The position numbers were made by a program, and so were the translations under genes. From the NCBI RefSeq assembly GCF_019578655.1, contig NC_063264.1, positions 14,434,429-14,498,428 of the forward strand: DNA of 64,000 nt. The letters are read 5' to 3'. The stretch comes from Ricinus communis (lineage: Eukaryota > Streptophyta > Magnoliopsida > Malpighiales > Euphorbiaceae). The notes under the pieces are model-generated. The model made no database searches and was not told the DNA's origin. It saw only the letters and a list, made by a program, of their open reading frames with translations. Shown piece by piece: positions 52,019-64,000 of the stretch (position 1 is the stretch's first letter; each line of letters starts with the position of its first letter).

Positions 52019-54859
52019 ATTGCAAATCCGAGAAAACAACCTCGTAGAAGGGGTAAATTTTTTAATATGAGAAAACAACCCTGTAAGATGGGTATATTTA
52101 TAAATATTAGAAAATAATCCCGTAAAAACGTGTATTTTTTATGAATTTGACAAAACAACTCCATAATAGTGCTAATAATTTAATATGAGAAAACAACCTC
52201 GTAATACGGGGATATTTATCAATCGTAAAAAATAATCCTGTAATTTTGGTATATTTGTGAGTGTGAGAAAACAACCCTTTAAATGAGTTAATTTCATAAT
52301 ATCAGAATACAACCCCGTAAAAGGGGTATAGTTGTCGATATAAGAAAATAACCCGTAAAATGTGTATATTTAAGAATTTGAGAAAACAACCCCGTAAAAG
52401 TAGTATAATTCTGAGTATGAGAAAACAGCCTCGTAGAAGGGGTAAATTTCTAAATATGACAAAACAACCACGTAAGAGGTATATATTTATAAATATTAGG
52501 AAATAACTCCGTAATACGGGGATATTTATCAATTGGAGAAAATAACCCCGTAATTTTGGTATATTTGTAAGTATGAGAAAACAACCCCCTTAAATGGGTT
52601 AATTTTAGAATATGAGAAAACAATCCAGTAAAAGGCATATATTTATCGATATAATAAAATAACCCCGTAAAACGTGTATATTTATGAATTTGACACAACA
52701 ACCTAATAATAGTTCTAATAATTTAATATGACAAAACAACGCCGTAAAAGTGGTATATTTATCAATATAAGAAAATAACCTAGTAGAACGTGTATATTTA
52801 AGAATCTTAGAAAACAACCCTGTAAAAGTAGTGTAATTGCAAGTCTCAAAATAGAGCCTCGTAGAATGGGTAAATTTCTTAATACGAGAAGACAATCTCG
52901 TAATACATAAATATTTATCAATCGGAGAAAATAACCCTGTAATTTTAGTGTTTTTGTGAATTTGAGAAAACGACCCCTTAATTAGGTTAATTTTATAATA
53001 TGAGAAAACAACCCCTTAAAAAGAGGTATATTTATCGATATAAAAAAATAACCCCGTAAAACATGTATATAAATGAATTTGACAAAAAGACCCCATAATA
53101 TTACTAATAATTTAATATGAGAAAACGACCCCGTAAAAGTGGTATATTTATTAATATAAAAAAATAATCTCGTGGAACGTGTATATTTATGAATCTGAGA
53201 AAACAACCCCGTAAAAGTAGTGTAATTGCTAGTTTGAGAAAATATGCTCATAGAATGGTTAAATTTTCTAATATGAGAAAATAACCCCGTAATACGGGGA
53301 TATTTATCAATTGAAGAAAATAATCCCGTAATTTATGTATATTTGTGTGTATAAGAAAACAACCTCTTAAATGGATTAATTTTATAATATGAGAAAATAA
53401 CCCCGTAAAAGGGGTATATTTGTCGATATAAAAATTAACCGGTAAAACATGTGTATTTATAAATTTGATAAAACAACCCCATAATAGTGCTAATAATTTA
53501 ATATGAGAAAATGACCCCATAAAAGTGGTAGATTTATCAATATAAAAGAATAACCCAATAAAACGTGTATATTTATGAATATGAAAAAATAATCCCGTCA
53601 AAGTAGTGTAATTGCGACTCTAAGAAAACAGTCTCATAGAAGGGGTAAATATTTTAATATGAGAAAACAACCCCATAATAGTGCTAATAATTTAATATGA
53701 GAAAATGACCCCGTAAAAAGAGTATTTTTATCAATATAAGAAATTAACCCTGTAAAACGTGCATATTTTTGAATATGACAAAACAACCTTATAGAAGTAG
53801 TGTAATTGCGAGTCTAAGAAAACAGCCTCGTAGAAGGGGTAAGTTTTTTAATATGAGAAAACAATCCCGTAAGGGGTGTATATTTATAAATATAAGGAAA
53901 CAATCCCGTAATACGGTGATATTTATCAAAAAACAACCCCTTAAAGGGATTAATTTTATAATATGAGAAAACAACCCCGTAAAAGGGGTATATTTGTTGA
54001 TATAAGAAAATAACTCTGTTAAACGTGTATATTTAAGAATCTGATAAAACAACCTAATAATAGTGCTAATAATTTAATATGAAAAAACGATCCCGTAAAA
54101 GTAGTATATTTATCAATATAAGAAAATAACCCTGTAAAACGTATATAATTAAGAATCTGAGAAAACAACCTCGTAAAAGTAGTGTAATTGCGAGTCTCAA
54201 AAAACAGCCTCATATAACGGGTAAATTTCTTAATATGAGAAAACAACCCCATAATAGTGCTGATAATTTAATATGAGAAAACGACCCCATAAAAGGGGTA
54301 TATTTATCAATATAAGAAAATAACTCCGTAAAATGTGCATATTTATTAATCTAACAAAACAACCCCTTAAAAGCAGTGTAATTGCGAGTCTAAGAAAATA
54401 GCCTCGTAGAAGGGGTACATTTTTTAATATGAGAAAACAACCCTGTAATACAGGGATATTTATAAATATTAGAAAAAACCCTATAATACAGGGATATTTA
54501 TAAATCGGAGAAAATTAAACCTTAATTTTTGTGTTTTTGTGAGTTGGAGAAAACAACCCCTTAAATGGGTTAATTGTATAATATGAGAAAACAACCCTGT
54601 AAAGCGCGTATATTTGTCGATGTAAGAAAATAACTCCGTAAAATGTGTATATTTATGAATTTGAGAAAATAACCCAATAATAGTTCTAATAATTTAATAT
54701 GAGAAAACTATCCCGTAAAAGTGGTATATTTATCAATATAAGAAAATAACCTTGTAAAACATGTATATTTAAGAAATCTGAGAAAACAACCCGTAAAAGT
54801 AGTGTAATTGCGAGTCTCAGAAAACAGCCTCGTAGAACGGGTAAATTTCTTAATATGAG

Positions 54860-54864
54860 AAAAC
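54860..54864. repeat. Left target-site duplication of LTR D
   Basis: AAAAC precedes TGTCACG; AAAAT follows the terminal ATTACA at 57696-57700, one mismatch. The site is the same as for LTR B. Confidence 0.7.
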
Positions 54865-57695
54865 TGTCACGACCCGATCTGTTGGCCCATGACCGGCACT
54901 AGGGAATGGGTAGGTTTAAGGCCACCAAATCCCGTAGTAAACCAGACAATTCACTAACTCAGTCAAATTAAAATCCAAACTCAATTCTAAGCACTTCTTC
55001 CATAATTAAACTTAACCTTCAAATTCTACATATTTAATTCGGTTTGCCAGCATGATTAGGCAAGACCCTAATTTACATAAAATTACAACTGATAAGTCTA
55101 AAATTTATACTGCGGAGAATCTAAAATTTTTTACAAGTCAAACATACCAAAATCAAATACATCAACTCGATGATGAAGGAGTCGGGCTGCTAGATAAGAA
55201 CTGTGAAAAGACTAACAATCACCTGAAAAACAGTAAAATTGAAACTGTCAGTCTCGAGAGTGAGTTAAAATCATATATCCCAAAAAATAAATATAAATAC
55301 TTCAATAAAATATTTGCTTAACTTAAAATAAAAATACATGTCATGCTATGCTTCTGCAAAATAAAATAAAATAAATTTCTTTTTTATACCACAAGATAGA
55401 GTACCTTAGGAGAATTCTAATCCCAACACTAACATCTTGACTCTCTCATTCTAACAGAACTGGCGCCCAGAGAATGAAGCTCGACCAGGGTCCTTAAATC
55501 CAGTCCGGTCACTTAAGTTTCCAAATAAGCCAGCGCCCAGAGAGCAATGCTCGACCAGGGACCTTTATTCCGGCAAACACACTCTACTCAGCCCAGAGAG
55601 CAAAGCTCGACTAGGGCAAGTCCTAAATTTATCTTTTTTTTTAATTTACCCTTTTACCCTTTTGTTATCAATCTCATATTAATATCGGTGCGCACGCGGT
55701 CCTGATGCAACCCATCAAGTGGCATGTTCTACTGCCGTCCCATCCCGAGTCAACTCACAATCAATAAAATCATAATGTAGAAAATGAAACTTATATAAAT
55801 AGCGATTAAATAAATGATTAAAATATTAAATCATGTAATCAAAATTATTTCGTAAAATCTCAGCATGATACATGTAAACAGACATATGACTTTAACTCAC
55901 AGCTTCGACGACCACCTAGCTCTGCTCCAATGCCTCGGGTGGAGCGAGCCGAACTGATGGATTATCTAATCACGAAAAACAACTTAATTAATAACATTAA
56001 AACATTTGACAATTAATCCTAGGTCTAGACTCTTAGGACTGACTGTCTAAGAATCACGACTCGGAAGAATTATTCCAAAAATCCGGCAGAACCTTCCCTA
56101 AATTACAGACATTTACCCTCCGTATAATGGGTCCAGGACCTGCCAGAAAATATTTCAAATGTACAGCGATTAATTAACAAGAGTTGGGTCACCATAATTG
56201 TATTAATTTTCCCGACTCCGCTACACAACACAATCACGACTATTGGCAGACAGTCCGATAATTTATTTTAACTAACAATATTTCTAAGGCTCAATACATT
56301 TCAATAAACACATAAATTTTACTAATAAATTCTAAAATCAACGGGCTAGAGAATTACCGAGATGCTTGATCGCTCGGTAGACTCGCCTCCAGCTGCCAGA
56401 GTCCGATTGACGATCCGAACGCACCAACGGACTCGAAACGATGCGCTGATGACGATCCCAGCTTTTGATCTTTTGATCCGACTCCCGATCATCTGAAGAT
56501 ATTTATGGACAATCTCGACCGTCAATTTTTGAAAGAAGTCCGTTTGCCACGAAACCGGTGCCATTGGAAAGTTTGAGCTAAGGAGAGTCTGGATATGGCC
56601 TCCGATTAGCCAACCCTCGCTGGACCTCATCAGAAAAGCTAAAAACTGCGGTTGCCCCTACTCTTTTCACCTCGCTAGATCTTGCAATTTCGGCAGCCTC
56701 AAGGAGTGGCAATGGTTGAAAAAGAAAGCCTCAGAGTTGCTGATCAATTTGAGCCCAAGAACGCCGCCATTAGACGCCGGAAACGCTCGGAACGACGGCA
56801 AGAAAGCCGCTGCCGCTTCCTCGCATTCTCTCATTCTTTGCCACTGCTTGCACCTTCGAAGCTCGCCACCACCGGCCATGGCGACGCAGCCCCCTTCTTC
56901 TCTCTTCTTCCTCCTCTCCTTCTTCTTCTTCTTCTTCTTCTTCTTCTTTCTTTTCTTTCCTTTTCCTTTCATATCGACTTTTGGTCCCCGAACTTTTCTT
57001 TCTTACCATTTAGTCCCTCAACTTTTTAATTACTAACAATTTTGTCCTGCAAAATTTTCGATTAACCCTTAAACTTTTCTTTAGCTTTTCAATTAAGCCC
57101 CTAACTATTTAATTTGGGCCAGATTAGAATTATTAAAAATATATAATCACTTATTTACCCTTGCTTTTAAATGTAAAATTACCAGAAAGCCCTTGCTTAC
57201 ATATTTAATTATAAAAATACCAAACATACAAATTTTCATTAAAACCCCATATTAATAAAATTATATTTTTAATCCTTATTCCAAAATAAATTTCTAATTT
57301 AATCCTAACATAATTAATTTAATTAATCAATTGCTAAATATTTTCCAATTAAAATTTAACACCATTAGCTAATTAAAATGTCCTTTTCCCCAATAATTCT
57401 TTTATAACATATCCTTTACTAATTGTTTCATAACTTTCAATATAGAAATTAATTTATATATTCATATTGGAAAAAAAATGAATGACCAAAAATATAATCC
57501 ATTTTTCAAAGAATTTACTTAATTAATTTCTTAAAAATCAAACTAATTGGATATAGAAAATAACTCCCTTATTTGTCTAGCATTAAAATTCAGAATTCCA
57601 TTTAAATCATTCCAATTAAACCAAATAAAAATAAAAACTCATTTATTAATTATTATTAATATTATCATTATTAATGGAAAATTTCAGGTATTACA
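54865..57695 (-). mobile_element. Solo LTR, minus orientation (copy D)
   Basis: 2831 bp from TGTCACGACCCG to CAGGTATTACA on the plus strand, the paralogue of copy B. In the first 87 bp the two differ at three positions, all transitions. Satellite on both sides matches the flanks of B, including the atypical truncated monomer GGAGAAAATAGATTAATTTT to the right. Compared with B it has one hairpin minisatellite unit fewer (55450-55630) and keeps 23 bp lost from B near 55110. The GC-rich block spans about 56340-56900. Confidence 0.82.
56920..56949. repeat. TTC microsatellite in LTR D
   Basis: A pure TTC run within a pyrimidine tract, somewhat shorter than the equivalent run in LTR B. A lysine/glutamate-rich minus-strand frame across it is low-complexity and not coding. 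Confidence 0.9.
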
Positions 57696-60062
57696 AAAAT
57701 AACCCCGTAATACGGGGATATTTATCAATCGGAGAAAATAGATTAATTTTATAATATGAGAAAACAACCCCGTAAAAGGGGTATATTTGTCGATATAAGA
57801 AAATAACCCCGTAAAAGGTGTATATTTATGAATTTTTGAAAATAACCCCATAATAGTGCTAATAATTTAATATGAGAAAACTACCCTATAAAAGTGGTAT
57901 ATTTATCAATATAAAAAAATAACCTCATAAAATGTGCATATTTATAATCTAAAAAAAACCCCCGTAAAAGTAGTGTAATTGCAAGTCTGAGAAAACAACC
58001 TCGTAGAATGGGTAAATTTCTTAATATAAGAAAATAACCCCGTAATACGGGAATATCTATCAATCGGAGAAAATAACTCTGTAATTTTGGTATATTTTTT
58101 AGTATGACAAAACAAACCCTTAAATGGGTTAATTTTATAATAAGAGAAAACAAACCCGCGAAAGGGGTATATTTGTCGATATAAGAAAATAACTTCGTAA
58201 AACGTGTATAATATGAATTTGAGTAAACAACCCCATAATAGTGCTAATAATTTAATATGAGAAAACGACCTCGTAAAAGGGATATATTTGTCAATATAAT
58301 AAAATAACCCTGTAAAATGTGCATATTTATGAATCTAAGAAAATAACCCCGTAAAAGTACTGTAATTGCGAGTCTAAGAAAACAGCCTCGTAGAACAGGT
58401 AAATATCGTAATATAAGAAAACAACCCCATAATACGGGGATATCTGTCAATCGGAGAAAATATCCATGTAATTTTGGTATATTTGTGAGTATGAGAAAAC
58501 AACCCCTTAAATTGGTTAATTTTATAGTAAGAGAAAATAACCCCGCGAAAGGGGTAATATTTGTCGATAGAAGAAAATAAACTCGTAAAATGTGTATAAT
58601 ATGAATTTGAGTAAACAACCCCATAATACTACAAATAATTTAATATGAGAAAACAACCCCGTAAAAGGGGTATATCTGTTGATATAAGAAAATAAGCCCG
58701 TAATTTTGGTATATTTGTGAGTATGAGAAAACAACCCCTTAAATGGATTAATTTTAAAATATGAGAAAACAACCCCGTAAAGGGGGTATATTTATCGATA
58801 TAAGAAAATAACTCTGTAAAACATGTATATTTATGAATTTGAGAAACCAACCTCATAATAATGCTAATAATTTAATACGAGAAAACGACCTCGTAAAACG
58901 GGTATATTTGTCAATATAAGAAAATAACACAGTAAAACGTGTATATTTATGAATATGAGAAAACAACCCCGTAAAAGTAGTATAATTGCGAGTTTGAGAA
59001 AACAGCCTTGTAGAAGAGGTAAATTTTTTTATATGAGAAAATAACCCCGTAAGATGGGTATGTTTATAAATATTAGAAAAAACTCCATAATACGAGAATA
59101 TTTATCAATTGGTGAAAATAACCCCAAAATTTTAGTATATTTGTGAGTAAGAGAAAACAACCCCTTAAATGGGTTAATTTTAAAATATGAGAAAACAACC
59201 CCGTAATAGGGGTATATTTGTCGATATAAGAAAATAATTCCGTAAAACATGTATATTTATGAATTTGAGAAAATAACCCCCTAATAGTGATAATAATTTA
59301 ATATGAGAAAACAACCCCGTAAAAGTGATATATTTATCAATATGAGAAAATAACCCTGTAAAACGTGTATATTTATGAATTTGAGAAAACAACCCCGTAA
59401 AAGTAGTGTAATTGCGAGTCTGAGAAAATAGCCTTGTAGAAGAGGTAAATCTTTTATATGAGAAAATAACCCCATAAGATGGGTATATTTATAAATATTA
59501 GAAAAAACCCCGTAATACGGGGATATTTATCAATCAGTGAAAATAACCCCGTAATTTTGGTATATATATGAGTATAAGAAAACAACCCCTTAAATGGGTT
59601 AATTTTAGAATATGAGAAAACAACCCCATAATAGGAGTATATTTATCGATATAAGAAAATAACCTAGCAAAACGTGTATTTTTATGAATTTGAGAAAACA
59701 ACCCCATAATAGTGCTAACAATTTAATATGAGAAAACAATCCCATAAAAGTGGTATATTTATCAATATAAGAAAATAATCCCGTAAAACGTGTATATTTT
59801 TGAATCTGAGAAAACAACCCCGTAAAAGTAGTGTAATTGTGAGTCTGAGAAAACAACCTCGTAAAAGTAGTGTAATTGTGAGCCCGTAATTTTGGTATAT
59901 ATATGAGTATGAGAAACCAACCCCTTAAATGGGTTAATTTTAGAATATCAGAAAACAACTCCGTAATAGGGGGTATATTTGTCGATATAAGAAAATAAAC
60001 CTGCAAAACGTGTATATTTATGAATTTGAGAAAACAACCCCATAATAGTGCTAATAATTTAA
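57696..60062 (+). repeat. 39-bp satellite array, block 7
   Basis: This continues after LTR D and matches block 3 up to about 58760, then extends a further 1.3 kb beyond the point where block 3 is cut at 21314. Near 59815-59885 the GTAAAAGTAGTGTAATTGTGAG monomer is directly repeated. The array ends inside the AGTGCTAATAATTTAA variant at about 60062, where the 1-kb satellite begins. Confidence 0.92.
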
Positions 60063-63000
60063 GGATAGAATAAAATTGCTTTTAAGTACAAGGGTAGACG
60101 AAAAACACAAAAGAAAGGAAGGATGCAAGCAATAGGTCTAGGTTCGCCAGTGCGAGTCTTCATAAGTCCTCAAAGTTCTTGAAAGAACCTATATCTCAAT
60201 TCTCTACAAGGTAGAAAACTGAGATAATATGCTCACTAGGCTTAAATATTTAGTTGCATGTAGTTTTCATAATCCGAAACCCTCATTTCATAAGAAGAAG
60301 AAACTATAAGCTAAATTTGAATAAATAAATAAATAAAGATGAATAAACTAAAGTCAAATCAAAAACCAGAGAGGAGTTAGCTGGCCAACAACTCTCATAG
60401 TTCCAAATTTTATGAGCCAGCCTAACGAAAGAAAGGAGAAATTCACATTGGCCTACCTGATAACATTCTGGACAAATTACTTTATTATATGCATCCCAAA
60501 CTTAAGAATTATACGCATTCCCACTTGGATTAATTGAAAGCAACATGATTTCTCTATCGCGCGGGTGGATTTGCTTCTCGTCCTGCTTGATCATCAAGTC
60601 ATGCTCCAATGCCATCAGTGACGCTTGTTAATTACATTTCTATAATCCTTTAATGAAAATAAGGAAAAATTTGCATGGGCGTACTTAGTGACACTCCAAC
60701 CCAGTTTACTTCATTATATGCCTCCCAAATATTAAAATGGGCGCATTCCCGCTTCTTTTAATCGAAGGGAACATGATTTCTCCTTTATACAGGTGGATTT
60801 ACGTCTCATACTGCTTGATCACCAAGTCACGATCCAATATCACCAGTTAAGCTTGTCAAATACACTCCCATGGTTCCTTAACAAAAACAAGGAGAAATTC
60901 ACGTGGGGGTACCTAATAACACTCTGGCCTAATATACTTTATTATATGCCTCTAAACATCAAAATCCACTCATTCCCGCTTAGATTAATGGAAAGTAACA
61001 TCGTTTCTCCATTATATGTGTAGATTTACATCTCATCCCGCTTGATCATTAAGCTAAGCCCCAATGCCACCGGTCAAGCTTGCCAAATGGGTTCCCATGA
61101 TTCCTTACGTCAATCCTTGTGACATCAGGAGTTCTCTTGCCTAGAGGAACAAGGAATGATGAAGACCCTAATGGTGTAAATCCTGAATCGGATAAATTAG
61201 TTGTTCCTAGATTCTTGTAGTTCCCTCTTTTCTCCAAATGATTCATCTCTGAATGATATTAATACTTGATCAGCTAATTTTCTTGCTTCACATTTGTCCA
61301 AGCATTGGATCAGTGCCTACGATTGCTACTTCCATGAGCTTTCACTCAACACTAGTGTTTATGCTCCCAAATAAAACCAAACCATCATACTATATAGAGA
61401 TTAGAAAGAGAGGCACATAAGAGATGAACAAAATGATTATATAGATAGGATTTCAGATCCAATAAGAAAAGACATCAAAAGTTTTTTGTTCTTTTCCATA
61501 ATGCTAAGCATAAAATTCAAATAGAATTGATTTAAACGCAAGGGTAAACAAAGAACATAAAAGAAAGGATGTGAGCGATAAGTCTATGCTCGCTAGCACA
61601 AGTGTTGATAAGTCTGCAAAGTTCTTGAAAGAACCCGTAACTTGATTTTCTACAAGGTAGAAACTAAAATAATATGCTCATTAGCTCCAAGTATTCGGCT
61701 GCCTGCATCTTTTATAGTATGAAAGCCCTCATTCCATAAGAAGAAGAAACTAGAAGACAAATATGAATCAATAAATAAAGAAAGATGAATAAGGTAAAGT
61801 CATTTCAAGAACGAGAGAGGAGTTGACTGGTCAACAACTTTGTAGTCTGAAATTTTATGAGCTAGCTTAATGAAAGCAAGTGAAAATTCATGTGGGCCTA
61901 CCTAATAATACTCCAACTTAAATTACATCATTATATGCATCCCAAACATCACAACGTAACATTACCACTTGTATTATGTTTGGATTAATTGCAAATAAAT
62001 GATTTCCCTCTTACGCTTGTGGATTTACATCTTATCCTACTTGTTCATTAAGTTAATCCCAGTACCTCTGGTCAAGCTTGTCAATTGCATTACCATGACT
62101 CCTTATACCCATCCTTGTGTCATCAGGAGTCCTCATACCTAGAGGAACAAGGAATGATGGAGATCCCAAAGGGTGTAAATCCTGAATCAAAATATTGGGT
62201 GTGCCTTGATTCTCGGCATTCCCTCTTTCCTCCAAAAGATTCATCGGCTATCATATGGAGAATGATATCAATACCCGATCAACTAATTTTCTTTCCTCAT
62301 ATTTATCCAAGCATTGGATATGTGCCTATAATTGCCGCTTCTGCACTTTTTAAGTCAACATTCATGTTTATGCTTGCTAAATAAACTAAACCATCATACT
62401 AGACATAAATTAGAAAGTGAGAAATAAAAAAAAACAAATGAATGAGAACATATATAGGATTTCGTACCCGGTAAGGAAAAAAATTGCTAGTTCTTTATTT
62501 AATTAAGCGTATTTTTCAAATCGAATTGATTTAAACACAAGGGTAGACAAAGAACACAAATGAAAGGAAGGACATGAGTGAAAAGTCTAAGTTCGCTACT
62601 GCGAGTCTTCATAAGTCTGCAAAGTTCTTGAAAATAGCCATAACTTAATTCTTTGCAAGGTAGAAAACTCAAATAATATGTTCACTTGCCTTAAATATTT
62701 GGTTGCATATGGTTTTCATAATGTGAAACCTTTCATTCCATAAGAAGAAACTAGAAACTAAATATTAATAAATAAATTAAGAAAGATGACTAACTAAAGT
62801 CAAATCAAGAATAGGAGAGGAGTTGACTGGCCAACAACTCTCATAGTCTCAAATTTTATGAGCCAACTTAACTAAAAAAAGGAGAAATTCACATAGGCTT
62901 GCCTAATAACACTATGAGCAAAATTATTTCATTATATGCTTCCCAAACATCAAAACACTCGCATTCCTACTTGTATTATGATTAATCGAAAGTAATATGA

Positions 63001-64000
63001 TTTCTCCTTTACATGCGCAGATTTACATCTCATCCTGCTTGATGATCAAGGTGAGCCCCAACGCCACCGATCAAGCTTGTCAAATGCATTCCCATGATTT
63101 CTTATGGTAATCCTTGTGTCATAAGGAGTTCTCATGCTAGGAACAAGGAATGATGGAGACCCCAATGGCACAAAACCTGAATCGAAAAATTGGTCGTGCC
63201 TAGATTCTCGTCGTTCCCTCTTTTCTCCAAAAGATTCGTCTGATATCATTCGGAGAACAATATCAATACTTGATCAACTAATTTTCTTTCTTCGCATTTT
63301 TCCTAGATTCTCGTCATTCCCTCTTCCACGCGCTTTCACTAAAGACTTGTGTTTATGCTCTTCAAATAAAATCATACCATCGTACTATACAGAGATTAGA
63401 AAAAGAGGCACAAAAGAGACAAGCAAAATGATTGCATAGCTAGGATTTTGAATCTGATAAGGAAAGAAATCAAAAGTTTTTTGTTCATTTCTATATGGCT
63501 AAGCGTAAGAATCAAATCAATTTGATTTAAACGCAAGGGTAAATAAAGAACATAAAGGAAAGGAACCACATGAGCGATAAGTCTATGCACACTAGCGCAG
63601 GTGTTGATAAGTCTGCAAAGTTCTTGAAAGAACTCATCATTTGAATTCCTGAAAGGTAGAAAACTGAAATAATATGCTCATTAGACTTAAGTATTTAGTT
63701 GCATGCGACTTTTATAGTGCGACAACCTTATTCCATAAGAAGAACAACTAGAAGCTAAATATGAATAAATAAATAAAGAAAGATGAATAAACTAAAGTCA
63801 AATCAAGAAATGGAGAGGAGTTGACTAGTTAACAAATCTTGTTGTCCCAGATTTTAGGAACTAGCTAATAAATACAAGGAGAAATTCTCGTGGCCCTACC
63901 TAATAACACACCGAATAAATTGCTTCATTATATGCATCCCAAACATCTAAAAACTCATATTCCAAATTGTATTATGCTTGGATTAGTTGAAAACAACATG
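60063..64000 (+). repeat. Second satellite, about 1-kb unit in dimers
   Basis: Four units begin at equivalent AGGGTARAC-like points: 60091, 61541, 62540 and 63536 (the last is cut by the window). Spacings are 1450, 999 and 996 bp; the first is long because of extra subrepeats. Units 1 and 3 share GCGAGTCTTCATAAGTC and AGAGGCACAWAAGAGA, while units 2 and 4 share CGATAAGTCTATG and GTGTTGATAAGTCTGC, so the higher-order unit is a dimer near 2 kb. No domain-bearing gene is seen. A short minus-strand frame recurs in three units (see findings). Confidence 0.85.
60434..61112 (+). repeat. Three 228-bp subrepeats within the first 1-kb unit
   Basis: Starts at 60434, 60662 and 60890 are each marked by AGGARAAATTYRCRTKGG-like sequence and run through TTATATGC, GATTTCTC and GCTTGATCA words. 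The other units contain this stretch once (about 61876, 62878 and 63876). Two extra copies account for the 452-bp excess of the first unit. Confidence 0.82.

Larger units (their letters stand above)
39164..54864 (+). repeat. 39-bp satellite array, block 6
   Basis: A 15.7-kb uninterrupted array, the longest here and the most regular, with intact cores throughout. The first 2.5 kb has no counterpart in the first segment within the window. From about 41693 onward it is colinear with 1-17313. Anchors by matching private variants are 191/41883, 443/42135, 1392/43076, 2750/44742, 6068/45395, 11481/48767 and 17314/54865. Differences in spacing between anchors are mostly multiples of the monomer or higher-order unit. 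Confidence 0.93.

Noticed and set aside
1..60062. Telomere-type repeat, because of CCCC- and TTAAA-rich monomers
   Set aside because: The plant telomere heptamer CCCTAAA is not repeated in tandem anywhere; the similarity is only compositional.

Overview
The window is repeat-dominated nuclear DNA, most likely from a flowering plant. The basis for that is Ty3/gypsy-type retrotransposon debris, primer-binding sites complementary to initiator-Met tRNA and to Asp tRNA, long LTRs of a plant type, very AT-rich satellite arrays and a 500-N assembly gap. I recognise no intact host gene, no tRNA or rRNA gene and no CRISPR array. The species cannot be named from the sequence.

Layout. About 38 kb is one satellite family built from 39-bp monomers with the core AGAAAAYAACCCCGTAA. 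About ten diverged monomer variants follow each other in fixed order, giving a higher-order repeat of about 388 bp, or about 427 bp when an eleventh variant is present. The plus-oriented arrays are 1-3025, 6068-17313, 20238-21314, 32045-35387, 39164-54864 and 57696-60062; 27471-29470 is inverted. They are interrupted by long TG...CA elements that I read as solo or partial LTRs of one Ty3/gypsy family: A 3026-6067 (+), B 17314-20237 (-), C 29471-32044 (+, 5' truncated), E 36684-38350 (-, a 5' LTR next to its primer-binding site), F about 38620-39163 (+, partial) and D 54865-57695 (-). From 21315 to 27470 lies a retroelement graveyard: a reversed Athila/Tat-like piece, a second LTR/primer-binding-site junction, and a decayed plus-strand Ty3/gypsy pol fragment with a recognisable reverse transcriptase. 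From 60063 to the end is an unrelated satellite with a unit of about 1 kb, arranged as dimers.

History. The tract 1 to about 21.3 kb and the tract 41.69 to about 58.76 kb are colinear copies of one ancestral segment. LTRs B and D sit at the same site in both and so predate the duplication. LTR A is present in the first copy only, and the second copy keeps the empty site at 45395-45399, so A inserted afterwards. A third partial copy, 29471-35387, is colinear with 3493 to about 9518 including LTR A, but it is full of small indels and recurrent context-dependent changes and stops at the N gap. It may be an unpolished or haplotypic duplicate rather than real sequence.

The many open frames in the satellite follow from a period of 39 bp (13 codons). 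I do not treat them as genes. The only protein-coding homology I can support is retrotransposon gag and pol remnants, all of them broken.
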